Below, piece by piece: positions 36,610 to 45,348 of a stretch of DNA of 64,000 nt. Source of the DNA: Mesorhizobium sp. ORS 3359 (GTDB taxonomy: Bacteria; Pseudomonadota; Alphaproteobacteria; Rhizobiales; Rhizobiaceae); assembly GCA_000824845.1 (NCBI GenBank), contig CCNC01000141.1, positions 124,001 to 188,000 on the forward strand. Reading direction: 5' to 3'. Numbering within the stretch: the first letter of the stretch is position 1; each line of letters opens with the position of its first letter. Below the pieces are notes generated by a model. It worked only from the letters and a program-made list of their open reading frames with translations. It had not been told where the DNA came from and made no database searches. The position numbers were made by a program, and so were the translations under genes.

Positions 36610-37632
36610 TTACTCTTTCGGCGGCTCGGCCGGAACCGGCGCCGTGCCAAGCCCGCTCACATTGCGTGCCCTGACGCGCGGCTTGAAGGCGCGGCCGGGC
36701 TCCGGCGTGCGCCGCAGCACCGGATGGACGACCGGCTCCTTGGCCTTGAAAGCGTGGGCCTTGAGCATCGCGAAATAGTTCGGATAGGCATAACCGTTGT
36801 TCATCCGCAGCCACTCTTCGCGGCGCTCGCGAAACAGCTTTGGCAACCTGTACCAGGCAATGGTCGGGCTCTTGTGATGAATGAAATGCAGATTGTTGTT
36901 CAGGAACAGGAAGGAGAGCGGCGAACGCTCGACGATCACCGTGCGCCCCTCCGGATGCTCCGACCACTGGTGCTCCGCATAGGTGCGGATCGAGATCAGC
37001 GACTGGCCGAACCACACCGGCACCAGGATATAGAGCCAGAGCGGAATGCCGAAGCCAAACGTGACGATCGGCACCGCAACCGCGAGACCGATGGCATGCA
37101 GCAGCCAAGCCTTGCGGATCACCTTGTCGCCGGCAAGGATCTGCTTGGCGTCGTCGATGAAGAAGCCGACCGAGGACAGCAACGGTCCGAGAATGAAGCG
37201 GCCGACCATCGTGTTGTTGATCTTGAGCAGAAGCTTCATTGTCGGCGGCAGTTCCTCGTGCATCCAGAGCGCCTGGTAATAGCTCTCCGGATCGTCGAGC
37301 GGATCGGTCAGCCGCTCGTCCGCGTGATGACGAAGGTGGATGGTCTTGAAGCGGCGGAACGGCCACACCATGCCGATCGGCAAAAAGACGAAGGCTTCAT
37401 TGATCCTGGCGCTGCGGGTCGGATGGCCGTGCGACACCTCATGCATCAGCGAGGATTGCAGAGCCAGGATAAAGGGCAGGATGGCAAGCGCCAAAAGCGG
37501 ATAAGATGGCCACAGCAGAAAGCCTATTGCGAACCACGCACCGTAGCAGAAGAGAATGAGGCAGACTGTCGGCCATTCGATTGCCGGTGCTTTGCTGCGT
37601 CTCTTGTTCATGCCGGTATTCGTGCTTGCCAT
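36610..37632 (-). CDS. Membrane fatty acid desaturase family protein
   Basis: 340 residues with the three His boxes of membrane di-iron desaturases: HEVSHGH (near residue 65), HLRHH (near 99) and HFIHH (near 251). Hydrophobic pairs of helices flank them. The family includes acyl-lipid desaturases and ketolase-like or alkane-type hydroxylases. A GTG four codons upstream is an alternative start. It is divergent from an XRE regulator, which may control it. Confidence 0.8.
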   Translation of the reverse strand: MASTNTGMNKRRSKAPAIEWPTVCLILFCYGAWFAIGFLLWPSYPLLALAILPFILALQSSLMHEVSHGHPTRSARINEAFVFLPIGMVWPFRRFKTIHLRHHADERLTDPLDDPESYYQALWMHEELPPTMKLLLKINNTMVGRFILGPLLSSVGFFIDDAKQILAGDKVIRKAWLLHAIGLAVAVPIVTFGFGIPLWLYILVPVWFGQSLISIRTYAEHQWSEHPEGRTVIVERSPLSFLFLNNNLHFIHHKSPTIAWYRLPKLFRERREEWLRMNNGYAYPNYFAMLKAHAFKAKEPVVHPVLRRTPEPGRAFKPRVRARNVSGLGTAPVPAEPPKE

Positions 37633-37860
37633 GCTATCGACCACTGCCCCTCAGTCGCCGGAACCAATCCGATTCCTGACAGCATTGTGTCAGGAGCCTA
37701 TCGTTGCCGCAACGCGACAAAGCGCACAAACTGTTGCGAGTGCGCATTTTCAGCCGCATATGTTATGCATTGTAAACAAATATGGGGATTCATTTCCGCC
37801 TGAGCCACGTTCAAGACGCTCTCGGCGCAAATTTTTCCTCTCCGAAGCAGGAGCAGCGTG

Positions 37861-38718
37861 ATGGACAAACGCGATCTGTCGACTCTCTTCCGGGAGCGGT
37901 TGAAAATGCTCTTGACACGATCCGACCTCAACCAGTCGGCCTTCGCGGCCGCGGTCGGCATCGACCGCTCGGCATTGTCGCAGCTCCTGTCAGGCGCCTC
38001 GACCCGCCTGCCCCGTGCCGAGACGCTTCTCAATATCGCGGCCGAGTTCAAAGTGTCGCTCGACTGGTTGCTGGGCCTCTCCCAGGACGAAGGCGTAACC
38101 GGCGAGATTAGAGAGAGCCTGGAGATCGAGGAGGCGCCGGACGGTTTTGACCGCACGCTGCTCGCCAAGTGGCACGCCGAGGCGGCAGGCACGAAAATCC
38201 GCTACGTGCCGGCAGGCATCCCTGACCTTCTGCGCACCGAGGCGCTGATCGAATATGAGGCCGGCATCACCAACAAGAGCCGCGAGGCGCAGGCCGGCGA
38301 AACGCAATACCGCATCGACTATACAAGGCGGCCGGAGACCGACATGGAGGTCTGCATGCCGCGCCACACGCTGGAGATCTTCGCGCGCGGCCTCGGCGTC
38401 TGGGATCGTTTTCCCGAAGCCGAAAGGCGCAAGCAATTGCTGCACATGGCGGCCCTGCTCGACGACCTATATCCGACCTTCCGCCTGTTCCTCTATGACG
38501 GACGCATGCGCTATTCGATCCCTTACACGATCTTCGGCCCCTACCGCGCCGCGATCTATGTCGGCGACATGTATCTGGTGTTGAACGCGACCCAGCCGAT
38601 CCGCACCCTCACCAGCCATTTCGACAATCTGATCCGCGCAGCCGACATCAATGCGCATGAGGCGGCGAGCTTCGCGCAGAAGCTGGCCGCGACGTCCTTC
38701 CCGTCCGGCTCCTTTTGA
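37861..38718 (+). CDS. XRE family transcriptional regulator with C-terminal effector domain
   Basis: 285 residues. An N-terminal helix-turn-helix (LNQSAFAAAVGIDRSALSQLLSG, about 24-46) is followed by a long domain of about 190 residues without a recognised name. AGGAG precedes the ATG; a GTG one codon earlier is also possible. Divergent from the desaturase gene across a 228-nt AT-richer gap containing direct TTGC repeats, so local control of that gene is plausible. Confidence 0.8.
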   Translation: MDKRDLSTLFRERLKMLLTRSDLNQSAFAAAVGIDRSALSQLLSGASTRLPRAETLLNIAAEFKVSLDWLLGLSQDEGVTGEIRESLEIEEAPDGFDRTLLAKWHAEAAGTKIRYVPAGIPDLLRTEALIEYEAGITNKSREAQAGETQYRIDYTRRPETDMEVCMPRHTLEIFARGLGVWDRFPEAERRKQLLHMAALLDDLYPTFRLFLYDGRMRYSIPYTIFGPYRAAIYVGDMYLVLNATQPIRTLTSHFDNLIRAADINAHEAASFAQKLAATSFPSGSF

Positions 38719-38830
38719 GCACTTGCCTGCACGATCGACCACCATCCAACGAATGGCGAGGCCTGCGCCGAGATCGAGGCCGAGATCAATCCGGCCTATA
38801 AGGTCTTCTCGGCCGCAAACGCGTTGACTG

Positions 38831-38852
38831 GACATAAAGACTTCTTTATATC
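38831..38852. promoter_or_regulatory. Inverted-repeat operator upstream of homocysteine methyltransferase (SahR-like)
   Basis: Arms GACATAAAGA and TCTTTATATC with a 2-nt spacer; one mismatch between arms. The inner seven pairs ATAAAGA/TCTTTAT are perfect. It ends 32 nt before the ATG at 38885. The same sequence, with perfect ten-base arms, lies before the folate methyltransferase gene (53494). ATAAAGA-N2-TCTTTAT resembles operators predicted for the S-adenosylhomocysteine-responsive ArsR-type regulator SahR; no sahR gene is seen in the window. Confidence 0.75.
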
Positions 38853-38884
38853 GTTATTTGAATTCGAACACGAAAGCCAAAGTC

Positions 38885-39901
38885 ATGACCGCGACCAACC
38901 CGATTGACGCCCTGATTGCCGAAAAGGGTGTGCTTCTGGCCGACGGCGCCACCGGCACCAATCTGTTCGCGATGGGCTTGCCGGCCGGCGAGGCGCCCGA
39001 GCTGCTCAACGAAACGGCGCCCGAGACCATTGCCAGCCTCCATCAGAATTTCGTCGATGCCGGCGCCGACATCATCCTGACCAACTCCTTCGGCGGCACC
39101 CGCCACCGGCTCAAGCTGCATCATGCGCAGGACCGCGTGCACGAGTTGAACAAGCGCGCCGCCGAGATCGCCCGCTCCGTCGCCGACAAGGCCGGCCGCA
39201 AGGTGATCGTCGCCGGCTCTGTCGGCCCGACCGGCGAGTTGCTGGTGCCGCTCGGCGCCCTGACCTATGACGATGCCGTCAATGCCTTCGCCGAGCAGAT
39301 CGAGGGTCTCAAGGCCGGCGGCGCCGAAGTCGCCTGGATCGAGACCATGTCGGCGCCCGACGAGATCCGCGCCGCGGCCGAAGCCGCCATCCGCGTCGGC
39401 CTGCCCTATACCTATACCGGTTCCTTCGACACGGCCGGCCGCACCATGATGGGCCTGCTGCCGAAGGATATCCACGCTGTCGCCGACGGCCTGTCGCAGG
39501 CCCCGCTCGGTGTCGGAGCCAATTGCGGCGTCGGAGCTTCCGATATTCTCGCTTCGCTGCTCGACATGACCGAGGCGAAGCCGGAGGCGACCGTGATCGT
39601 CAAGGGCAATTGCGGCATTCCGGAATTCCGCGGCAGTGAAATCCACTATTCCGGTACGCCGGAGCTGATGTCCGATTATGTGCGGCTGGCGGTCGATGCC
39701 GGCGCCAAGATCGTCGGCGGCTGCTGCGGCACCTCCTTCGCCCACCTTGCCGCCATGCGCAAAGCGCTCGACGGCCACACCAAGGCTGAGCGCCCGACCG
39801 TCGAGACGATCGTCGAGCGCATCGGTCCGATGCGCAACAAGACGGCAAGCGCCGGGGACAGCGGCGAAGGCAGGCGCGAACGCAGGCGCAGCCGCGCCTG
39901 A
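38885..39901 (+). CDS. bmt: Homocysteine S-methyltransferase domain protein (Bmt / split-MetH subunit)
   Basis: 338 residues of the homocysteine methyltransferase TIM-barrel family. It starts with GVLLADGATGTNLFAMGL and has the zinc ligands in GANCG (near residue 217) and GGCCGTS (near 282). Rhizobial homologues were named betaine-homocysteine methyltransferase (Bmt). Roseobacter homologues act as the homocysteine module of a methionine synthase split over separate genes. The second view fits here because a corrinoid protein, folate methyltransferase and reactivase are encoded nearby. An Arg-rich tail (GEGRRERRRSRA) ends the protein. The start at 38885 fits family alignments. Confidence 0.88.
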   Translation: MTATNPIDALIAEKGVLLADGATGTNLFAMGLPAGEAPELLNETAPETIASLHQNFVDAGADIILTNSFGGTRHRLKLHHAQDRVHELNKRAAEIARSVADKAGRKVIVAGSVGPTGELLVPLGALTYDDAVNAFAEQIEGLKAGGAEVAWIETMSAPDEIRAAAEAAIRVGLPYTYTGSFDTAGRTMMGLLPKDIHAVADGLSQAPLGVGANCGVGASDILASLLDMTEAKPEATVIVKGNCGIPEFRGSEIHYSGTPELMSDYVRLAVDAGAKIVGGCCGTSFAHLAAMRKALDGHTKAERPTVETIVERIGPMRNKTASAGDSGEGRRERRRSRA

Positions 39902-39911
39902 CAGGCCCCGA

Positions 39912-40211
39912 TTATTTGCTGTTTTCGGCGTAGCGCGACAGCGCGGTGCTGAAATCGACGACGTTCTCGGAATTCATCGTCGCCAGAGCGCCCGACGCGC
40001 GGGGGTCGGTGATCTGTTCCAGCATCACGCGAAAACGGTCGTTGTTGAGCGCCGAAAGCGCCGTGTTGCGAGCCGCATCGACATCGCTCCTGATGCGCGC
40101 CGATTCCGCTGAAGGCGCCGACGATCCCCGCACCGGCGCACTGGCCGCCGTCGCGTTCGCATTGCCGATTGTCGTGATGTGCACTGCTGGTCCCTCAAGT
40201 TCTATGAGCAC
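39912..40211 (-). CDS. Hypothetical protein
   Basis: 99 residues, no family recognised. The N-terminal half is rich in Ala and Ser and probably disordered; the C-terminal half (ARIRSDVDAARNTALSALNND, RFRVMLEQI) is helical. No signal peptide or membrane segment. It converges on the homocysteine methyltransferase gene with 10 nt between the stops. Confidence 0.5.
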   Translation of the reverse strand: MLIELEGPAVHITTIGNANATAASAPVRGSSAPSAESARIRSDVDAARNTALSALNNDRFRVMLEQITDPRASGALATMNSENVVDFSTALSRYAENSK

Positions 40212-40270
40212 GTACTAACAAATGTTAATTGCGGCGAGGTTCCGGAAAAGCAATGCAATTTAACGATCGC

Positions 40271-40302
40271 AAAAAGGCCAGCGGGACTTCTCTCGCCGGC
40301 CT
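40271..40302 (-). terminator. Rho-independent terminator after VWA gene
   Basis: On the minus strand AGGCCGGCG pairs with CGCTGGCCT (one G-T pair) and is followed by TTTTTGCG. It lies 23 nt after the VWA stop. Confidence 0.75.
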
Positions 40303-40324
40303 CTTCGTTAGAATTGCTAGCGCT

Positions 40325-42514
40325 CTACTTGTTGCCGTCCAGCGATGAGGCCAGACGCACCAGCGACAGGAACTCCGCCCTGTAGCCGAACGGATCGGCG
40401 CCACGCGCGGCATTGGCGATCTCGGCGATCCGATCATAGCCGAAATTCGCCGTCTGATCCTCGTCGCGAAGCTTCTGCCCGAAGGCGGCGACGGCAACCG
40501 AGAAACGCTGGTCGGCACCGGCCGCGTCGAAGGACGAGACCTCGTTGGCGGTGGTCACCGGCGTGGTGATCAGCTTCGAGACATTCTCGCTCGGCAGCTT
40601 GTAGCGGATCTTGACGAAGGCATATTCGTCGGCATTGGCGACGCCGCCATTGTCGACCTTGGCCTGGCCGTAGCGCAGCGGATCGACCTGCTCGCCGCCG
40701 CTCCCTTTCGGCGTGATTTCATAGACCGCGGTCACCGAATGGCCCGAGCCGATATCGCCGGCATCGACGCGGTCATTGTTGAAATCCTCGCGGTTGAGGG
40801 CGCGGGTCTCATAACCGATGAGACGGTATTCGGAGACCTTGGCCGGATTGAACTCGACCTGGATCTTGACGTCCTTGGCGATGGTGAACAGCGTCGAGGA
40901 GGCATCCTCGACCAGCACCTTCTCGGCTTCGGCCAAAGTGTCGATATAGGCGGCCGTGCCGTTGCCGTTCTGGGCAATGGTCTGCATCATCTGGTCGTTG
41001 AGATTGCCGCGCCCGAAGCCGAAGACTGACAGAAACACGCCGGTCTTGCGCTCCTTCTCGATCAGCCGCTTGAGATCGTCGTCATCGGTCTGGCCGACAT
41101 TGAAGTCGCCGTCGGTGGCAAGCATCACGCGGTTGACGCCGTCCTTGACGAAGGATTGCTGAGCAAGCTTGTAGGCTTCGCGGATGCCTTCCTCGCCGGC
41201 CGTCGAGCCGCCGGGTTCCAGATTATCGATGGCCGCGAGTATCTTCTGCTTCTCCGACGCCTTGGTCGGCATCAGCACCGTGCCGGCATTGCCGGCATAG
41301 GTGACGATCGAGACGGCGTCGTCGGGCTTCAGCTTGCTCACCAGCAGGCGAAAGGCGGATTTGAGCAGCGGCAGCTTGTCCGGCTCGTCCATCGAGCCCG
41401 ACACATCGATCAGGAAGACCAGATTGGCCTTCGGCTGCTCGGCCGGCTTCACGTCGAAACCCTTGATCGCGACATGCATGAGCTTGGTGTGCTCGTTCCA
41501 CGGCGTCGGCATGACGGTGACGGTCGAGTTGAACGGCATTGACGCCGAATCCGGCCCCTTCCAGTTATAGGGGAAGTAATTGATCATTTCCTCGACCCGG
41601 ACGGTGTCGGGGTCGGGCAGCGTGCCTTCCTTCAGCGAGCGCCGCACGAAGGAATAGGAGGCCGTGTCGACATCGATCGAGAAGGTCGAGACCGGGTCCT
41701 GCGCGGTTTCGTGCACCGGATTGGTCTTGAAGGTCTCGATGCGGTCGCGGTTTTCCTCCTGCGGCTGCATCTGGTCGGACGGCATGGGCACGGGCTGCAC
41801 CGTGAGCTTGGAATCGGCCATTGCCGGAGGAGACGCCGGCATCGCGGCAGTGACACCAGCCGGCGCCTTGTCGGCTCGCTCCAATGCGTCGGCGCTCCGC
41901 TGCGGAGAATAGCCCGCAATTGCCCCGGCCCCGTCCTTGCCACCGGCCGCGAGCTGGCCATTCTCGGCTGGTGCGGGTTGCAGGGCCGGCTCGGCTTCGG
42001 GCGCTGCCTCCTGCTTGAGCAGGCTGTCGACTTCTGTCGCCGGCTTGGGAGGTGCCGGTGCCACCTGGGAATTGGCTCGCGTCTCGGCGTCCGCGTAGGT
42101 CTTCTTCGCCGTCGCCGGCGCAGCCGCCAGCGGCTCTTTGATCTCCGGTTTTTCCGGCGCGGGCTTCTGCTCCACCGGCTTGTCGGCCAGCGTCTCGGTG
42201 ACCGTGCCGTTGCCGGTAGTGACGGGCGGCTGCTCCTTCAGCATCTCGAAAGCGGCATATCCGGCGATGGGCAGCGCGACCAGCGCGGTGATGGCCGGCG
42301 TGGCAATGAGTTTCCGTTGCATGATGTCTCTCCAGAGCTTTCTTGCTCGCTCCGTGAGACGAAGGCCTGCGGACGTTCCTTGGGCGGCCGTCGAAGTTTT
42401 TTCGTCGAGGTCGAACGCCTGCATTGCGGCGGCCATCGCACGCGCCTTCGCTTCGCCGTCCGGCGCCGGCACAGCGATGTCACGCAGCCGTTCGAGTTCG
42501 TTGTCGTCGACCAT
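40325..42514 (-). CDS. VWA domain protein with N-terminal membrane anchor
   Basis: 729 residues. Residues 1-70 are cytoplasmic and helical, like the short end of an anti-sigma factor. One membrane helix follows (ATPAITALVALPIAGYAAF). A Pro/Ala-rich linker covers about 95-230. The von Willebrand A domain shows the metal site DVSGSMDEPDK (near residue 377) and a YfbK-like N-terminal piece before it. Similar proteins are encoded after ECF sigma factors in Rhizobiales. The ATG at 42514 follows GGGGAAG and lies just inside the sigma gene's stop, so expression is coupled. Confidence 0.85.
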   Translation of the reverse strand: MVDDNELERLRDIAVPAPDGEAKARAMAAAMQAFDLDEKTSTAAQGTSAGLRLTERARKLWRDIMQRKLIATPAITALVALPIAGYAAFEMLKEQPPVTTGNGTVTETLADKPVEQKPAPEKPEIKEPLAAAPATAKKTYADAETRANSQVAPAPPKPATEVDSLLKQEAAPEAEPALQPAPAENGQLAAGGKDGAGAIAGYSPQRSADALERADKAPAGVTAAMPASPPAMADSKLTVQPVPMPSDQMQPQEENRDRIETFKTNPVHETAQDPVSTFSIDVDTASYSFVRRSLKEGTLPDPDTVRVEEMINYFPYNWKGPDSASMPFNSTVTVMPTPWNEHTKLMHVAIKGFDVKPAEQPKANLVFLIDVSGSMDEPDKLPLLKSAFRLLVSKLKPDDAVSIVTYAGNAGTVLMPTKASEKQKILAAIDNLEPGGSTAGEEGIREAYKLAQQSFVKDGVNRVMLATDGDFNVGQTDDDDLKRLIEKERKTGVFLSVFGFGRGNLNDQMMQTIAQNGNGTAAYIDTLAEAEKVLVEDASSTLFTIAKDVKIQVEFNPAKVSEYRLIGYETRALNREDFNNDRVDAGDIGSGHSVTAVYEITPKGSGGEQVDPLRYGQAKVDNGGVANADEYAFVKIRYKLPSENVSKLITTPVTTANEVSSFDAAGADQRFSVAVAAFGQKLRDEDQTANFGYDRIAEIANAARGADPFGYRAEFLSLVRLASSLDGNK

Positions 42515-42516
42515 GG

Positions 42517-43074
42517 TCACACTTCCCCGGCTGAACGCATCAGCAGCTTCAGCCGTTTCTTCGCTTCATGGATGTGCCAGGAAACCGTCGTCTCCGAGAT
42601 CGCCATCACCTCCGCCGCCGCCGCGTGATTGAGACCTTCGCCATAGACCAGCAACACCGCATCGCGTTGCTTGTCCGGCAGCAGCCGCACCGCCGTCCAC
42701 AACGCCTCGGCGGGATCGTCCGCCGGTGTTTCGCCCGCGATCGACGCATAGGCGCCATAGGCATCGGCCTTGGCGGTGTCGCGGGCGCGCTTGCGCATCA
42801 TGTCGCGCGAAGCATTCAGCGTCATGGCATAGAGCCATGTCGTGAAGGCTCCATTGCCCTTATAGTCGCGGATCGCGCGGCCGAGCCGCACGCAGACATC
42901 CTGGGCAATGTCCTCGGCGTCGGCCTTCCTGCCGCACCAGCGATAGGCGGCGCGATAGACGAAGCCATAGTGCCTTTCGAGCAAAACGCCGAAAGCCCCC
43001 CTGTCTCCGCCCCTCGCCCGCCCGATCAACTCGGCATCGGAGGCTTCGCTGTCGTCCAGCATCATCGCCGTCAT
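42517..43074 (-). CDS. ECF RNA polymerase sigma factor
   Basis: 185 residues: region 2 (LLERHYGFVYRAAYRWCGRKADAEDIAQDV, with the -10 contact segment ending TTWLYAMTLNASRD) and region 4 (LPDKQRDAVLLVYGEGLNHAAAAEVM...VSWHIHEAKKRL). No separate anti-sigma gene is present; the following VWA protein, with its cytoplasmic N-terminus and membrane helix, may serve that role. The upstream region (43075-43242) has no gene and carries a repeat. Confidence 0.88.
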   Translation of the reverse strand: MTAMMLDDSEASDAELIGRARGGDRGAFGVLLERHYGFVYRAAYRWCGRKADAEDIAQDVCVRLGRAIRDYKGNGAFTTWLYAMTLNASRDMMRKRARDTAKADAYGAYASIAGETPADDPAEALWTAVRLLPDKQRDAVLLVYGEGLNHAAAAEVMAISETTVSWHIHEAKKRLKLLMRSAGEV

Positions 43075-43142
43075 TTGCCTATTGGACGAAGGCTAATGAC
43101 CAATCCTTGGGGTGATGAAAAGAATTTTTTGCGGCATTCTTT

Positions 43143-43195
43143 CCTTCTCCCCGCTCGCGGGGGAGAAGGTGTCCGAAGGACGGATGAGGGGCAGC
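43143..43195. repeat. REP-like palindromic repeat (CCTTCTCCCC...GGGGGAGAAGG)
   Basis: A 10-bp stem CCTTCTCCCC/GGGGAGAAGG with a short GC loop, followed by GTCCGAAGGACGGATGAGGGGCAGC. This layout is common between genes in many alphaproteobacteria. It lies between the ECF sigma gene and the dienelactone hydrolase gene. Confidence 0.75.
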
Positions 43196-43242
43196 GGGAA
43201 CTTTCGAAGGTCCGCGCTATCTGCATAATCTGAAAGCGAAGG

Positions 43243-43974
43243 CTACCCCAGCGTCTCTTTGAAAAACGTCGTCAGCCGCTTCCAATGCCTCTCGGCGCCC
43301 GCCTCGTCATAGACGCTATGATCCGGCACGCACCAGCCATGGCCGACGCCGACATAGTTCTCGATCACATGGTCGACCTCGGCAACCCTCAATGCCTCCG
43401 CCAGCCGCGCCGACTGCTCGGGCGGGAAGCTATGGTCGACGCCGGCGACGCCGACATAGACGCGCGCCTTGATCGAAGCCGCCTTGCGATGCGGGCTGTC
43501 GGCCGCGTCGCTAGCCAGATTACCGCCATGGAAGCTTGCCGCGGCAACGATCCGGTCCGGATAGCTCGCCGCCGCGTTCAACGCCCGCGCGCCGCCCATG
43601 CAATAGCCGACGACGCCGATCGGTCCGCCAATGCCTTCGGCCGCGAACGCGTCGAGGAAGGCGCTGCCGTCGCGGATGGTCATGCCCTGCGTCGTACCGC
43701 CGCTCAGCATCAACAGCAGGGCCTTGGTCTTTGCATCGGTGAACCCGGTTTTGGGATCGAACGGGCCATAGGGCGCATAGCGATAGAAGAGATCGGGCAC
43801 CAGCACGGCATAGCCATGCCCAGAGAGGCGCTCCGCCATCTGGTCGAGCACCGGACGCGGACCGAAAATATCCATGTAGAGGATGATTCCGGCCTTGGCC
43901 GGCGCGGCTGGACGAAACAGCCGAGCCTTCGCCGTGCCGTCCAGGGTCTTGATCTCGATGTCCCGCTTCGTCAT
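43243..43974 (-). CDS. Dienelactone hydrolase family protein
   Basis: 243 residues, alpha/beta-hydrolase fold. The nucleophile is Cys in VGYCMGGARAL (near residue 120), as in dienelactone hydrolase; GVDHSFP supplies the acid region and GVGHGWC the His. DIFGPRP near residue 35 is also typical. Substrate unknown; such enzymes open lactone rings or cleave esters. ATG 43974 is preferred because the family starts there (MTKRDIEI). Confidence 0.85.
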   Translation of the reverse strand: MTKRDIEIKTLDGTAKARLFRPAAPAKAGIILYMDIFGPRPVLDQMAERLSGHGYAVLVPDLFYRYAPYGPFDPKTGFTDAKTKALLLMLSGGTTQGMTIRDGSAFLDAFAAEGIGGPIGVVGYCMGGARALNAAASYPDRIVAAASFHGGNLASDAADSPHRKAASIKARVYVGVAGVDHSFPPEQSARLAEALRVAEVDHVIENYVGVGHGWCVPDHSVYDEAGAERHWKRLTTFFKETLG

Positions 43975-44078
43975 TGCGCGCTCCGCTTGTTGCCACGCGA
44001 TAGATATCTGCGCCGCCCGCCAGGGCAAGCCACGACATCTCAACGGCGGTCAAGTTTCCGTGCGGTCCGGAAGAATGT

Positions 44079-44759
44079 CTACACCCCGGCGAACGCCGCC
44101 ATATGGAAAGCCTGGACATCAGCCGGATAGCGATACGCAGCGCCGTAGGGACAAGCGTTGCGGTCGAGGCAGCCCCCGCTCCGGCAGGGCTCGCCTCGCG
44201 GTCCGCGCACATGCGCCAGGCACGCCTGGTGCGCAAAGCCATCCACCGAATAGGCGTCCACCGGACAGGATTTCAGGCAGGGTTTTTCGACGCATGTGTC
44301 GCAAAGATGAATCGCTGCATGAGGTTCGGGAACAGAAATCTCGTCCTCGAACAGCAACGCGCCGCGATAGGCGTGCCAAAGCCCATACTGAGGATGCATG
44401 AGGATGCCGAGCGGCGACGGCTTCAGCCCTTCCGCCCGCATCGCCCATTGCTGGAACGGCAGGTAAGGCCGGTCTGAAGGCGAAACGGCTCGCGCGCCGA
44501 ATTCCTTCGCTACGACGCCGATCACCTCGCGCGACCAGGTGTCGAGCGGATTGGCGATGTCCCTCGCCTGCTGCCCCAGCCAGCGCTGGAAATGCGGCCA
44601 AGGCGCCGCGCCCGCCTGCCCAACGAGCAGCGCAGATTTGGCGGAAACGCCTGATGGACCGAGGGGAACGTCTTCGTCATCGACGAAATTGAAGCCACCA
44701 CGGACGATTAGTCCATATCGGACCAGAGCCTCACTGGCATGATGATAATCACCGATCAT
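44079..44759 (-). CDS. Iron-sulfur protein with ferredoxin-like C-terminus
   Basis: 226 residues. The C-terminal third has CDTCVEKPCLKSCPVDAY and later CLAHVRGPRGEPCRSGGC plus NACPY, which can ligate one or two 4Fe-4S clusters. The order of motifs recalls the C-terminus of epoxyqueuosine reductase (QueG), but the cobalamin-binding N-terminal part of QueG is not obvious. The role is unknown. Its start overlaps the end of the hypothetical gene upstream by 4 nt. Confidence 0.65.
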   Translation of the reverse strand: MIGDYHHASEALVRYGLIVRGGFNFVDDEDVPLGPSGVSAKSALLVGQAGAAPWPHFQRWLGQQARDIANPLDTWSREVIGVVAKEFGARAVSPSDRPYLPFQQWAMRAEGLKPSPLGILMHPQYGLWHAYRGALLFEDEISVPEPHAAIHLCDTCVEKPCLKSCPVDAYSVDGFAHQACLAHVRGPRGEPCRSGGCLDRNACPYGAAYRYPADVQAFHMAAFAGV

Positions 44760-45205
44760 AGGACAATAGCTTCGCCCTGGGCTCGCGAGCTACGTCGCTC
44801 TCGTTTTGGATCATGCGGGCGGGAGCAGCCGAGGGCCTTGCGGATCCAAGCTTGCCCTCGGTCGTCAACGATTGTCACCGCGCAGATGAATCCGGCTTCG
44901 TCCGCCGAGCACTGGTTAGTTTTCGGAAGATCGAACTCGACTTCAATTTGACCGGCACGAATTCCCAAGCCCTTCGCGGCAGCCTGAGCTTCGATCATTG
45001 AACCGTATTTGGCGGCTATCGAAGCGAATTCGGACAGCGTGCTCGGCAACTGGCCCGATATATCGATCAGGACTTTAGTCGACGAGTGTTCTCTCGCGTA
45101 CGAATGAAGTCTGCCGACAGTCCAGTAGCCATCGCAATCGTTGTTACGGCTGATGAACGACGCGGCAACATCAGCCGCGATCCCCTTCAACGCCCTTCGA
45201 CGCAT
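44756..45205 (-). CDS. Hypothetical protein
   Basis: 149 residues, no family recognised. It begins MRRRALKGIAADVAASFIS, contains NNDCDGYWTVGRLHSYA and ends in a charged, Arg-rich tail. GGAGG lies 5 nt before the ATG at 45205; a longer start at 45259 lacks a good site. Codon use is less GC-rich than in the neighbours. It is coupled by a 4-nt overlap to the iron-sulfur protein gene. Confidence 0.6.
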   Translation of the reverse strand: MRRRALKGIAADVAASFISRNNDCDGYWTVGRLHSYAREHSSTKVLIDISGQLPSTLSEFASIAAKYGSMIEAQAAAKGLGIRAGQIEVEFDLPKTNQCSADEAGFICAVTIVDDRGQAWIRKALGCSRPHDPKRERRSSRAQGEAIVL

Positions 45206-45348
45206 TTGGACCTCCGACTTGAACCGCCGGAGAATAGTCGCGTCACGGGCAAAAATCATCCCTTCCGGTCCGGGTCGGAGAACGCGCTCCGCCAGACTTC
45301 CTTATGGATGATGTCGGCCACTTTAGCCCGGCCTGAATCGGGCTCCTT

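Noticed and set aside
38719..38830. Possible gene remnant after the XRE regulator
   Set aside because: The short stretch has no start, ribosome site or family-like sequence.
44079..44759. Epoxyqueuosine reductase (QueG)
   Set aside because: The cysteine pattern is similar, but the protein is too short and the cobalamin-binding N-terminal part is not seen.
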